A stretch of DNA of 64,000 nucleotides from Amphirosellinia nigrospora (Eukaryota; Ascomycota; Sordariomycetes; Xylariales; Xylariaceae), in assembly GCA_004123355.1 (NCBI GenBank), contig SCHM01000001.1, forward strand, positions 9,434,193-9,498,192. Direction: 5' to 3'. Under the pieces are notes generated by a model. It worked only from the letters and a program-made list of their open reading frames with translations, made no database searches and was not told the DNA's origin. The stretch's first letter is position 1, and each line of letters starts with the position of its first letter. Made by a program: the position numbers and the translations under genes. Below, piece after piece: positions 43,871 to 56,996 of this stretch.

Positions 43871-46800
43871 ATGGCTCCTAGTGTCGGCACCGATGGGGTC
43901 AACGGGTTAACTGTGATCGAGAAATAGAGGCAGTCTCAAGCTTAGATGATGATATCGGTAATTCGACAAGCAATGGCACCTTTGAATCCAAACCAGACTC
44001 TGATCCCATCTGTTTGGTCGGCATGGGTAAGTTTTCTCAATCAACCTAAGCAAATGTCAGAACTGAGATATGTCTAGCATGCCGCTTGCCAGGGGATATT
44101 CGTTCCCCTTTAGACCTTTGGAATTTCTTAATTCGTAAAAGGTCGGCTCAGGGACCAGTACCACCAGAGAGATTCAATATGGAAGGGTTCTACCATCTGG
44201 ATGGCAGTCGTGCTGGTGTGATGAACGCTGATGGAGGCTACTTCTTAAACGAGGACGTTCGTCTCTTCGAGAATGAATTCTTCGGCATTAATGCTATGGA
44301 AGCTACATACATGGATCCACAACAGCGAAAACTACTCGAAGTTGTTTATGAGTGTTTTGAAAGTGTTGGGCTGTCTATGGATGATGTATCTGGAGCAAAT
44401 ATTGGCGTGTATGTTGGCAATTTTACAGTGGATTATCAGACCATGCAAACCCGGGATCCAGACTATATGCATCGGTATAACGCAACTGGTTCGGGTACTG
44501 CAATTAGTAAGTTAGTGAATATTACCTAGACTATGTTTCATCTAGCTTAACATAGCTGATACTACAATTACTGATACGACTTCGCAGTGTCGAATCGAAT
44601 TAGTCATATGTTTAACTTACATGGTCCCAGGTGAGTGATACCATAGCCGATAGGAGCTGAATAACTTGAAGTTACATGAAAGCACCAGCATGACTCTCGA
44701 TACGGCCTGCTCATCTTCCATCTACTGCTTACATGGCGCTTTGTTAGCTATCAGGAACGGCGACTGTGACAGTGCAATCGTCGCGGGGGCAAATTTAATC
44801 ACATCTCCGGAACAGCATCTTGGAACGATGAAGGGTGGCGTACTTTCACCAACATCGGAGTGCCACACCTTCGATGCCTCTGCTGACGGATATGGTCGAG
44901 CGGAGGGGTAAATGCGGTCTATCTCCAACCACTTTCCTCGGCACTTAGAGATGGAATAAGATTTGGGCAGTACTTCACGGCACTGCCATCAATTCGTTAG
45001 TAGCTCCATGCTGTAGGATCTTAAACCGTGAAAACTTATTAATATGAATACTAGAAATGGCAGAACGTTAGGTATCACCCAGCCCAGCGTGAAAATGCAG
45101 GAGAAGGTCATTCGAAAAGCCTATGATGCGGCGGGCTTGAAGTTTGATGACACTGACTATATTGAGTGCCACGGAACTGGAACGGCTGTTGGTGACCCCC
45201 TCGAGGTCCAGGCCTTGCAGGAGTGTTTTGCACCGAGGCATCGGCCGCTGAGAATAGGATCCGTCAAATCCAACCTTGGACACAGTGAAGCGGCAAGTGG
45301 TTTAACTTCACTAATCAAAGTCGCTATGGCATTTGAAATGGGGAAATACCACCAAACATATGGTGTACGGAAATTGAACCCAAAACTCAATCTTTCAAAG
45401 GCAAATATGAATGTCGTCACGGAAGTTGTAGATTGGCCACATCTCAGGCGCCGAGCAAGCATCAACAGGTAAGTGTTTATGCTGCCAACAGTGTCGAAGC
45501 CCTGTTGACATCTCTTAGCTTTGGATATGGGGGAGCAAACGCCCATGTTGTTGTTGAATCCTATGAGAGCTACATAGGCAGCTTTGAGAGGATACCCGAA
45601 CCCAAGCTATGTCCCTTTAACACAATACTCTCGATTCCGATATCTGCCGGGTCTAGCAATTCATTAGCTACCCGTGTACAACAGGCCAAGGCGTTATTGC
45701 GAGATGCAGATGCCAGCGCTGCTAATAGCTTAACGTTCACTATGACGCAAAAGAGACCGAATCTACATTGTAGGGACGTATTATTGGCTAAGACTGATGG
45801 AACTGGTATCGTACAGCTCCTTGATGAGGACGGAGAAACCGCAGTGATTGATCCGAACTCAAAAGGTTGCCATTTGCCTTTATTTTCACTGGCCAGGGTG
45901 CACAGTATCCCCAGGTTGGCAAAAGGTTATTTGAATGCAACATACTGTTCCAACGTACCATTCACGAATTAGACACGATCCTTCGAAGCCTTCCAACTGC
46001 TACTGCCCCTTCTTGGACAATAGAACAGACACTTATAGATTCACCCGATGTCAGCAGGGTTCACGATGTCACTCGTAGTCAGCCGGTTTGCACCGCTGTC
46101 CAGATTGGCTTGGTCAATTTGTTACGAGCTTGGGGTGTGAATGCTTCTGCAGTTGTCGGCCATTCATCTGGCGAGATCGCGGCCGCGTACGCCGCTGGTC
46201 TACTCGATGTTAAACAGGCCTTGCTTACAGCATACTTTCGCGGTCTTGCAGTTGGAGAACTTCAAGCAGAAGGCGGGATGGTTGCAGCAGGGTTGGGGCT
46301 TGAAGAAGCTGACCTCCTCATATCGAAGCTTGGGCTCGAAGCAGACCTCTGCGTGCTTGTGTCAACTCCCCTGTCAGCGTTACCCTTAGCGGTTCAGAGC
46401 GTGCAGCGGAACTCCTGCTCGAAGAATTAAAGGCGATGAAGACATTTGGGCGGAAACTCTCAACCGGGGGTCGAGCATACCACTCCCATTTGGTCAAGCA
46501 AGTTGGCCAGATGTATGAAGACCTGTGAGGCCGTGTCTACAAGATATTGATTTACTCAGTCCCTCGGGGGTAAATATGTATTCGTCAGTAGGGTACGAGA
46601 CAGGCCAGTTCAAGCTTTTTCCAAAGCAAGCTAGGAACCCCGATACTGGCGCGACAACCTTGAGAGATCTGTTCAATTCAGTAGAGCTCTTGACTTGCTC
46701 ATGGAAGATGGCAAGAGTCATGATGGGTATCATCTAATCGAGATAGGACCCCATTCCGCCCTTAAAGGGGCTATTCGACAGGTTTGCACTGCTGGTCAAT

Positions 46801-49800
46801 TTGATGCTAGACAGTTCCCATACAGCGCAACACTCATTCGAGGACAGGACGATGCACTTGCCATTATGAGGTTGGTTAAGTCTCTATACCTCCATGGGCA
46901 CGATTTGCAATGGAAATTCGTCAACCATATAGCTTCGCAAGACCAAGTTGCAAGAATGGACTTAGCACCGTACCCCTGGGATTACTCTGTCGGTTTGCAC
47001 TGGTATGAATCACGGCTCAGCGTCGAAATGCGGAATCGAAAATATCCACGCCACGAACTTTTAGGCTCCTCGCAATTAGGCGGCAATGGAATTGACTGGA
47101 ATTGGCGGAACGTCTTTCGACTGCATGAAGCAGAGTGGCTTTCAGATCACTTGATCGAGGGCCAGGTCATATTCCGGCCACTGGCTACCTGCCATCGCGA
47201 TGGAGGCTATTTTACAAACTCATGGGGTTTCCAAAAACTTTCACGACATTGCTTTCGAGTTCCGCAATGTGACTATCAATACTGCTTTAATTGTGCAAAA
47301 CGATGCGGGTGCCGGGGCAAAGGAAACTGAGATACACACTACCCTGTCGCGTCAGAAGATATCAAACACAGATACTTCAGGAAGCTGGTTTTACTATTCA
47401 ATTTCGTCGTGGATTGATGGTAGGCCCAATCTACATTGTTCAGGTAGCATTCGATTAGCCACCATCAGTTTATCGCCCAGTGAAGCCGCTCGCACCCGGA
47501 ACTCAGAGCAATTCGACAGGTGGGCTATGGACAGATGGTACAAGAAGCTTGCCGACGAAGGTTTTTGTTTCGGATCGAGCTTCCAATCTCTGAATAGCCT
47601 GGAAACCGATAAGAACCGTACGAGTACAGAAGCAATTGCCCACACTACACTCAAGACAAGGGTTTGCGTCTACTGATACAGTGTACCCTGTACATCCAGT
47701 CACCATAGACGCGTGTCTCCAAGCCGCGATTATGGGAAGCACTGCTGGCAATATTGGAGATCTGAAGGGCTTCATGCCAGCCTTCATTCAAGAATGTAGA
47801 ATTCAAGCCCTGGACCCGGCCCGTAATGACGATGCTACATTTATACCAGCACAACGACTACTGGCTTTTGCACTAAAAGAATCAATTCTACTCTCGTAGA
47901 TACTACTGGCAAAATTGTGGTAGACATGAAAGATGTCCGCTTGTCGCTCCACTCGGCAGGATGAACCAAGAAGAAGGTAGTAGGAACCCGAACGGCGAGC
48001 GTCATCCCACCCTCCGTATTTGTTGGAAGCCTGATATTCTCCGACTTCCTTCAGGTTCGCAAAGACACCTCAATAATATATCGCTGCATTTAGGCAACAT
48101 AGCGGCAGTCACGCTCCTCCTCCTAGTTCTGGCCCTATAGCTGTGATAGGAGCGGTATTAGACCTTGTCGGGCACAATAACCAAATTTTCGTGCCCTGGA
48201 AGTCACTGCAGGGCACCAAGACGCCTCGGGATATTTGCTGTCTCTCCTGAAGCCGGAGGCTTCACTTCCCTGCATCCGGTCTTGGGATACTGCTTCCTTG
48301 ATAGAAAATGACACGCTGAAGCTTGAGAATGATGCACCTGAGACTTTCGATGCTGTGGTTCTCGCCAATACAGAACTGTCACATCGGCTCTGGAAAATAC
48401 GCATCACATCAGGTTCTTTCTCTTGTCGGTGATTCGGGCGTCGTAATCACTCCAGTGACCGATACTGCCATAGATAGCCTAGATGCTGCCCACAATTACT
48501 ATTATCAACATTGAAGAAGAGCTCATTCTAGCGATAAAACGGGCACATACAGAATCACGAGTCCAGGGCAAGGACGTACTTGTCGTTGTAAGTTGGTTCT
48601 GGCCCTTGATGAGTTGCGTTCTAATGTGTTACAGCATAATAGAACTTACTCACTGGCAGCAGAAGACTTTTCAGCGTCTTTTTCAAAGACCTTTAAAGGA
48701 ATTGGCGCAGCTGAAGTTGCAGTCATATCACTTGCCGATGTACCTACTGTCACAGTCTCACGAGAAACTCTGTGCATTTCTTTACTTGAGCTGGAACATG
48801 AGTTCCTTGCTACAATGACTCAAGAGGACATGGACCTTCTACGATGTCTCACTGATGTTGTGTTAGACCTGCTGTGGATTACTGGCGCAAATATCTTGGG
48901 CAATCCAGACCCGAATCTGACGCTCTCAAGTGGTTTGTCTCGGTCGTTGATGCTTGAACAGCCATCCCTGAGGTTTTGTGTTATGGATATCGGCGGCTTG
49001 GGAAAACTAGAGCTAACTTCTACTTTTAACAACATCCAAGAGCACTCACTGTATTTCCGCAGATAGATGACAAGGAGTTTGTCCAGGTTGATGGGATCCT
49101 ATATACTAGTCGCTTTCTACCTTACGACAACATAAATAGCCTGTTCCGGAGACGTATGAAGCTCGAGGACCCCATTCAGGGTGAAAGTTTATCCACAGCT
49201 GGACCCGCTCGTCTTTCCATTTCAAGACCAGGTGTGACCGATACACTTTCATTTTCAGCAAGTTCGGACAACAGAGACAATGCCTCCAACTGGTTTTTTA
49301 TCGATGTCGAGATCAAAGCTGTAAGTCTGAACGCCAAAGACATCTACAACATCAGCGGCCACGTCGAGACGAAATGTGGCACGTCCTCATTAGAGTTCTG
49401 CGGGGTTGTTCGAAGCGTTGGGTCGGATGCCGGAGATCTCCATGTAGGGGATCGTGTGGTGGTCATGGCGCCTAATCATTTTACCACCGTTGAGCGCGTA
49501 CCTGTGTGGTCCGCTCACAAGATGCTCCCAGGAGAAGACCACGATGTCCTTTGCACGCTACCTGTAGCTTACAGCACAGCTCTATACGCTTTACATGACC
49601 GGGGACATCTTCGCGCTGGCGAATCTGTTCTAATCCGCCGGGGCCGGTGCTTTTGGCACCGCTGCGATAAACGTAGCTAAGATTATTGGAGCTACGGTAT
49701 ATACGACATGTAGTTCTCCGGCTAAGTGTCGGTATCTGACTGAAGAATTGAAGATCCCGGCTGAGCGCATCTTCAGCTCCGCGATGTCTCCTTCGCTGAA

Positions 49801-51586
49801 GGTATCAAGCGAGCTACTGAGGGCGGGGTGTTGATATGGTTATCAATTCCCTCGTCGGGGATCTGATGCATGCGAGCTGGGAGATTCTTGCTAATTTCGG
49901 TCGCTTCATTGAAGTTGGAAAGCGTGAGCTCACCAATGTGGGCAAGCTACAAAGTAAGCTCGGAAAGCTCCTTGGTTTCCACCATGATAAGCGATACTAA
50001 TACCCGTCAGTGGATATGTTCTTAAAGAACACGACCTTCACAGCTTTCGATTTGAGCGAGCTTTTCCATCACGATAATAAGTACTACAGGGATATATGGG
50101 CTGCGTGAGTCTTGAAAAGGTCTGCAACCAAATATGTATCGTAGTGAACTTACAGAATGTTAGCAAAACAAAGAGACCTAGACTTATATCGAGCTGAAGT
50201 CATCAAACCCGGTCCCATTACTCGATATGACGTCTCTGAGATCTCTCAAGCATTCCGTGCCTTTTCTGCCAAGGACCGAATTGGCAAGATAGTAGTCTCC
50301 CTAGAAACAAGAACAGTCAGATACCCGTAAGCATCTCCGGTTCTATCACTCTAGGGCGAACCTGTGTACTAACATCAGGAAGGTTGCACCAGCAAAATAC
50401 CATACTGTATTTAATTCAGAGAAGGTATATTTACTAGTTGGATGCCTCGGTGGTTTGGGGCGCAGCCTAAGTCGATGGATGCTAAAACGGGGGCCCGGCA
50501 CTTTGCATTTAGGCCGATCTGCCGACGATAAACCAAGCGCAAAAGAGTTGTTAGGCTACCTCACAAGCAACGGCGCCAACATTATCGTCACCCGCGGCGA
50601 TGTGTCGGTTTTGAATGTGCGGGTTGTTGTTCAAGCGTGCTCAGTACGGGTAGATCCATTGGCGGTGTTGTTCAGGCTGCTCTAGGTCTCAAAGAAGATC
50701 TGTTTAGTCGCATGTCGAGTGAAGCTTGGCATACCGCCGTTCAACCAAAGTGGAAAGGGACCTGGAACTTGCATTACGCCCTGGAAGGTCATGAAGATGC
50801 ACTTGACTTTTTCCTTCTGACGTCTTCCGTGTCTGGTAGCGTTGCAACGGCTACCGAAAGTAACTATTGCGCAGCGAACGGGTTTCTCGATTCTTGGGCA
50901 CGCTGGCGCCGTTCACAAGGCAAGAAAGCGATCTCTGTCGGGTTGGGAATGATATCGGAGGTTGGCTATCTCCACGAAAACCCGGAGATCGAATCGCTCT
51001 TGTTGCGCAAGGGTATCCAACCCCTGAACGAAGAGGAGTATCTGCAGGTGATCGACCTCGCTCTCAGTAGCGAGCGAACGCTCGACCCTAATGATGCGCA
51101 CATACTTACCGGACTAGAGTCACAAGCTCTCCATAAACTAGCGGAACAAGGTTGGGACGTGAGCAGCGGGAATGTCCTCGATCCGCGATCTGCCGTCTTG
51201 TCTGCCTCGTTAATTGCTATGATGGATAAAGGAAATGTTCGAGGTAATACAGGGGTTGAGATCGCGAATTCACCGTCTTGGGTGCAAGGCATCTCACCAG
51301 TCGTCACCAAGGCTCTTGTTTCGAATTTCACGCTACCTCTCTGGTAGATGCTATTCTTGGGCTAACGAGGAGACGATTTTCCGCCTTGATCCTGATGGCC
51401 ATTGACCAGATCGACATAGACCGGAGTCTGACAAAGTTCGGTGTCGATAGTATGATTGCTGCTGAATTTCGTACATGGATATGGAGCACATTCAAAGTCG
51501 ACATCACTTTTCTTGATCTCCTTAGTGGCCAGAAGACGCTGACAGGTCTAGCTGAAACTATTGCTGAGAGCTTAAGTGCTACGTAA
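43871..51586 (+). CDS. Highly reducing type I polyketide synthase (KS-AT-DH-pseudoKR-ER-KR-ACP)
   Basis: This iterative synthase would build a reduced polyketide chain. Approximate domains: KS 43.99-45.46 kb, with ACRLPGDIRSPLDLW, the DTACSSS cysteine, the CHGTGT histidine and SNLGHSE; AT 45.87-46.75 kb, with FTGQGAQYPQ and GHSSGEIAAAYAAG; DH 46.96-47.93 kb, with the His in WLSDHLIEGQVIF and the Asp in PVTIDACLQA; a structural pseudo-KR at about 48.5-49.05 kb, with LTLSSGLSRSLMLEQPSLRF; ER 49.16-50.1 kb, with LEFCGVVRSVG and GDRVVVMAPNHF; KR 50.42-51.15 kb, with GGLGRSLSRWM, SSVSGSV and NYCAANGFLD; ACP 51.33-51.59 kb, with FGVDSMIAAEFRTW. The space between DH and pseudo-KR leaves no room for a methyltransferase, and no thioesterase is visible. 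All catalytic residues I could check are present. The locus has introns and is interrupted about a dozen times, in line with the indel pattern of the window. Confidence 0.88.
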
Positions 51587-51965
51587 TTGAAATCTGACAA
51601 TAGATAGAACCCCAGTCTTTCTTACATTCCAAGAAGTCCGTATTAGTATATACATACGTATTTAGCTAGCGAACCTTCATACAAAATCTTTTGAAATCTA
51701 CATCTATTGATCATATGAGAACTGACAAGGAGTGGGTTTGGTACTCCCAAAACCAGCTCTGTGGCATAGAAATATACTATATTAAAATATATAACATGTT
51801 GTAATACATCTACAATTGCTAATTACTAATGCCTAGCGCATATATGATCCTCCGGGCTTAAGATAACCAAAAAACTAACGAAGGTCATCACTGTATCCTT
51901 TTCCTTATAGGTATACTACATAACCAAATTTTGAACAGGGGTCATGACTGGCTTAAATGGGTGGC
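51587..51965. other. Intergenic region between convergent genes
   Basis: AT-rich 3' spacer after the PKS. No feature was seen. Confidence 0.4.
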
Positions 51966-53420
51966 TTAATTTATCACTTCACTACCACCCCACCCATTAT
52001 CAGCATCATAGAGACATCGTTGTAACTTCACTCGGATATAATCGTCACTCTCCCGAATGCGAGCTCGATATGAGCTCGCAGGCTTTAGCATCCCCTGCCG
52101 TGTTCGTTCGAATGTTTCCGCTAGGGTCGGCCGTCCTACTTCCTCCCCATTATTTCCGATCTTGAAAGATTGGGCTAGTAGTGTTCGTAGTTCAGGATCT
52201 AGTAAACGAAGTCGCACTGCGTCAAGAGGCCTGCTGCCATTGTTCGGAGGCCGGGCGAATTATACGCATAGAAACCTCCATCGTGTTGTATTGCTGGATT
52301 AATCAAGTCTAACATAAACTGTGATTTTTATTCGTTAATAAGAGATTTCAAAACGCACTGCTGAATAAGAACCTACCAGATTGATATCCTGTAAATTCCT
52401 TCTCTCAGCGTCCCTTTCGCGACGCGGAGCCAATTGTCGAGCCATTCCGAAGTCGATCAGTGCTAGTTTAGGTACTGCTCGGTCTTTTAGGCGTCAAAGA
52501 GTTAGCAACCTGTCACCTAGATGATGCAAAGAAACCCGTAGTCATGATCTCTTAAATAGGTCGCGTGTACCCTAGCTGAGGCGATAGATGTCGGGAAAAC
52601 TTACGCGCCAGGACCCCGGAGTCGCGTTCACCAATCATATATTTCTGGGAGCAATATCGTTGTGAATAAGTCGTAGATGGTCGCGACCGCGACCCCTCTG
52701 AGGTACCTCTTCCTCTACAGGCAGGTTTGGAAGACCTCCCCTAGTGTATGTCATCCCAACACAGGCGCTCACCACTTACTTTTAGTCAGCACGTTATATT
52801 CGTGATCCTCGCCGGTCAGCTGAGAAGGGGAATGTATCTTACAGCAGTGATACCAAGCCCAAAGGAGTCGGTTAGGCAATTGGTCGCGGCGATGGTATAC
52901 CTGTTCCAATATTTTGTTTAGGTTCCCGTTTTAGGTACTCCAATAGTAGTGCCGGGGAATCATTCCCACTCAAACGGCCCAAATAACTAAACAAGTTCTC
53001 AGGGCGGCTTCTTATGGCGCCACCACACGCGCGTAAAGTGCGCCTGACTCTCCCAACTCTCTGGTGGTAACTTGAAACGTTGTCGGTGTAACCAATTTGT
53101 TGAACGATATGCATGTGCCCGCGCATGAGCTGATTTGCGACTTAGGTTAACAAAACAAGCGCAGTAATAATACGGAATTCTATATCTTACATCAAGTATT
53201 TTCGCTTCATCGACAAATTCCTGGTCCAGCTGGACGGCTCTTCCAACGGCAACTTGAGTACTATTCTTCTCGGAGGGCGAGAACGTAAAGGGTTCCTCTC
53301 TAACACCAACAAGGTCACACCGAAACTGCCGTGGCCTAGCATAGTCTCAACATGCCACGTTCTCGAGTTCGATAAGGCATGTTTCGTCTGGCGCTCCAGC
53401 GCCTTAGCTCTCATGAACAA
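51966..53420 (-). CDS. Protein kinase-like gene with HND catalytic loop
   Basis: From the ATG at 53420 the minus strand reads MFMRAKALERQTKHALSNSR, then WHVETMLGHGSFGVTLLVLE with a glycine-rich loop (GHGSFG) and RRIVLKLP with the ATP-binding Lys. Further parts are LRGHMHIVQQIGY, DSPALLLEYL (hinge), HNDIAPRNI near 52630-52660 (catalytic loop with Asn where HRD kinases have Arg) and LALIDFGMARQL near 52455 (DFG metal motif). The C-terminus, about 52217-51966, has RLRLLDPELRTLLAQSF. Introns and frame changes separate the parts. HND loops with a direct Asp-Ile-Ala-Pro-Arg-Asn stretch are common in fungal kinases of unknown role, including ones in accessory regions. Activity is plausible, since Lys, Asp and DFG remain. 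It is convergent with the PKS; a functional link is speculative. Confidence 0.65.
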
Positions 53421-55021
53421 TTCTCATGTATACCCCCAAATAAGGGGGGCTCCCGGCTAGACGGGTTCTGAACATTGGCCGATCGAGATGATATCTTCTC
53501 CAATGAAAATACAAAACTAATAAAATTGAAGTAAGAAACACATCTTGTGTATCTGGTTGGTTGGAACTAGGATGATTGCTTCTTGCCGTTTCCGGTGAAA
53601 CATAGGTGGTAGAGAAGCTTCCATTTCCGGGTCCCAAAATGTCCACTCTTGGAGGCTTTTATGCCGACTCTTCGGCCTTTGTGTTCAAAATTTACATACA
53701 CCAGACCATCCATGGGAGTAGAGCTTGTGGGAAACGTCTAAAATCCCTCTTTCGGACTCTGCCTCTCAGTAACTCACGATTCCGTTCAAAACAGCGATTC
53801 CACTCCTCCCCGCAGAAATAGGAGGAGCCCCGATACAATCGGAACTAACAGCCTTCTTGATAGAACTCTGGCGGGGTACCGCAGAACCTATATTTACTGC
53901 AACAAAAATAGTTTGGTTTTGCGTATAAATGTGGAAGGGTTGGTATGAAAGCTTCCAGGGCTGGAGGTTCCGCAATGCATACCACATTCAAGCTCGCATA
54001 GACTGCATCTATTCGCAATTCCTACAACTACAACTCCAATTAGATGGGAGTTAAATTAGCAATACAACCAAATTACTGCTATCCTACCTAAGTCTATATC
54101 GAGGTAGGTCTAGGCTGGTGCTAAGTGATACAATTGTTTAACTTCTTAATGGACTCTCGGCTTAGGCTATTACGTTCTGCTTTAAGATAAGAAGTATCTG
54201 CAGCTATTAGGGCATTTATAGCACAATTTATACTGCGAAATATGGGACAGGCTTGGGAAACCTATATCTGCATGGATAATAGATGATCAAACCACTCCAA
54301 AAGTTAGGGCATGGCTTTAAAGACCTGGTCAATACTGGGAGGGGCACTGAAAGCTCTGGAAAGCTTCCAAATTTGATAACAATTCTAATATCAGTAGAAA
54401 TAGCGCTGATGTTCTGGTTACATTACTACGCATATAATGTTCATTATTTAAACCGAACGATCACACAGCCAGCATGTTGGGTGGTCCCAAAACGTTTATT
54501 GCTTGTGAAGTGAGGCACCGCACTTAGCGCATTAGAAGCACCACCAAGACATAGTCGGATTACTTACTGCATGTGATGCTATATTTGCCAGTTATGCCAA
54601 ACTTGTTAGTTCATTTATTAAAAGCAAATAAGTATGATATTTCTACGTACTAGTTATGCGCTTCGCCATTGATAAATGACTGTAGATATAAAACGGAGCG
54701 CCGGACAAAAGTGGTGCTGGCGCCAAGCTTAGGTAGTTAGTCGGGCGTATTGGAAGGGAGCTAAAAGCTCCAAATGTCCACAATAAAACGACTGGGTAGC
54801 TTGGGCGTGTACCTGCGTACCTTCGATGACCAGCCCCCACCAATATCCACCAGCCAGACCAGCCACACACGCGCGCAACCATGAAGCTTTAAACTCGTCA
54901 ACACAATTGAAGCTTTGCGACAACACCCACCAACCCACTCATCCCAGTCCCTCCCCGCCTTAACGGCCTGTCACCTTCCTTTTCCCAATCCCCCCCCCAA
55001 TTGTCCTCTAATTCTCTTACT
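53421..55021. other. Intergenic region between kinase and Arp4
   Basis: 1.6 kb without a supported gene. A 76-codon frame at 54283-54513 contains one hydrophobic stretch but no recognisable motif. AT-rich sequence near 54080-54260 resembles decayed DNA. The last part is the Arp4 promoter, with a CCCTCCCCG-type pyrimidine-rich leader. Confidence 0.5.
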
Positions 55022-56488
55022 ATGGCGGGCCAACAGCCCCTTCCGAATACGCAGGCGCCGTCAGATGTCTACGGCGGAGGTAAGTGCCGAACTGTGCTGT
55101 AGGAATGTCAAATGCATAGCTAACCTGCCGCACAGACGAGGTATCGGCGCTTGTCCTGGACGCCGGATATTGCCACACACGCGCTGGTTTTGCCGGCGAA
55201 GATGTTCCTAAATCCGTCCTGCCCTCCTTCTACGGCAGCCTAAAGAGCAGCAACACAGACTCGACAACGACGACATACCAAGACATCTTCGGCGACGAAT
55301 GCCTCTATCCTCGTGGCGAATTCGAAGTGAAGAACTACATGTCGAGTAGCGAGAGCGTAGTCGAGGACTGGGACGCAGCCACCAAGTTATGGGAACACAT
55401 GTTGATCAAGCGTTTACAACCTGATCGCGAGACAGCCCCGACGAAGAACGGCCTGAACGACTCGGCCGCCGACGGCGAGGGCGACGTCGCCATGGAGGAT
55501 GTCGAGAACCACGAGAAGCCCCTGTGCGAGAACCCGCTCCTGATGACCGAGGCGCCTTGGAACACGGGTAAGGCTCGTGAGAAGGCCATCGAGATCGCCA
55601 TGGAGAACTGGGGCTGTCCGCCTTCTGGATGACCAAGACGCCCGTGTGCGCGGCCTTCGCCGCCGGCAAGGCCTCAGCGCTGGTCATCGACGTCGGCGGC
55701 GCCAATACGAGTGTCACGGCCATACACGACGGCATGATACTTAAGCGGTCGATTCAGAAGTCGCAGGTCGGCGGTCTATGGCTATCGCAACAAATACGAA
55801 CCATGTGGGATACCAACGAGCCAAGGTCAACGTGGTGCCCTACTTCATGATTGAAAACAAAACTGCCGTGGATGCTGGCGCTCCGGCGCAGGCCAAGCTC
55901 CGGAAATTCCCCTTCCAGGTCACCCCTCGTACCTCGCGTACGAAGAGGAGCGGCTCCTGACCGAGTTCAAGGAGTCTGTTGTCGAAGTTTGGCGGGGCCC
56001 GGGCCGATATCTCAACCCCGGGAACGAGGAGCTCGTCAAGACGCAGCCGGGTCGTGTCTTCGAGATGCCGGACGGCGCGAACCAGATGTGGCGGGAGCAG
56101 CGCTACCGCGTGTCGGAGGGGATGTGGACGATAACGCCGCCTGCCCAACGCCGACGGCACCAAGGCGCAGACGATCCCCGAGATGATCAAGGCGTGCCTG
56201 GGCGCCGTCGACGTCGACCTGCGGCCCAACCTGCTCGGCAACGTCGTCGTCACCGGCGGCACCAGCCTGCTGAACGGCTTCAACGACCGCCTAAACAACG
56301 AGCTCATGGCCATGCACCCGGGCATGAAGATCAAGCTGCACGCCGCCGGCCTGACGACGGAGCGTCGCTTCGGCGCCTGGATAGGTGGCAGCATCCTCGC
56401 CAGTCTCGGGACCTTCCACCAGATGTGGATCTCCCGCAAGGAGTACGAGGAGAACGGCGCCGGTATCGTCGAGAAGCGCTGCAAGTAA
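55022..56488 (+). CDS. ARP4: Actin-related protein 4 (NuA4 / INO80 / SWR1 subunit)
   Basis: Arp4 is a nuclear actin relative shared by the NuA4 acetyltransferase and the INO80 and SWR1 remodellers. Exon 1 is 55022-55079 ([19 protein letters not shown]), and exon 2 starts at 55136 with [20 protein letters not shown] (ATP phosphate-1 loop). Later landmarks are [40 protein letters not shown] (phosphate-2 loop), [20 protein letters not shown] (adenosine motif) and [20 protein letters not shown] with a [16 protein letters not shown] end. Five single-base faults split it near 55621, 55820, 55930, 56130 and 56147. Each is explained by loss of one G or C from a G/C run, after which the conserved sequence resumes. 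As Arp4 is essential in yeasts, sequence error is far more likely than decay. Confidence 0.92.
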
Positions 56489-56996
56489 TAATTGTCCTCA
56501 CTGTCACTTCTCTCTCCGTCCACTCATTGTATCCCGCGTCTCTGAGGTATATCATAATTGCGGGTCCGAATCACGGTATATGAAAGCATGAGTTAGCCTC
56601 TTGTGCTTTTCCAGGCGGGTTGGCGTATGGAGTTGTTTTATGGAAAAAATGTAGAGCGTCTCATTGAGGCTGGTCTGAGTTCATCCTGCGTTAACAGGGC
56701 ACAGAAACTGTTGGGGTTAAAAAAGGAAACCCGCGCTTGTAAAGTTGTAAATGAGGTTATCTTGTCACTTCACATGAGCAATTTGATCTGACCCTGACCA
56801 ATTCGTAATTCCACAGCCTTCCAAACTGGCGTGTCTTTTCTTTTATTCATTTTGATTTGTGATTACCCAATGCGCCTTGATCGAGATAGGCCTAACATCG
56901 TGAAACGTAATCTCGGGTTCTTGCTGATATCCAAGACTAGCTAGCTCTATTCCTCGAGATGATGACTATATCAGGTAGCGCAAGAGGAGCACCACC
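56489..56996. other. Intergenic region between convergent genes
   Basis: 3'-to-3' spacer of Arp4 and the D-serine dehydratase gene. No feature was seen. Confidence 0.4.

Noticed and set aside
54283-54513. 76-codon frame with a hydrophobic stretch
   Set aside because: No motif, no splice context and surrounding AT-rich decayed sequence; probably chance.
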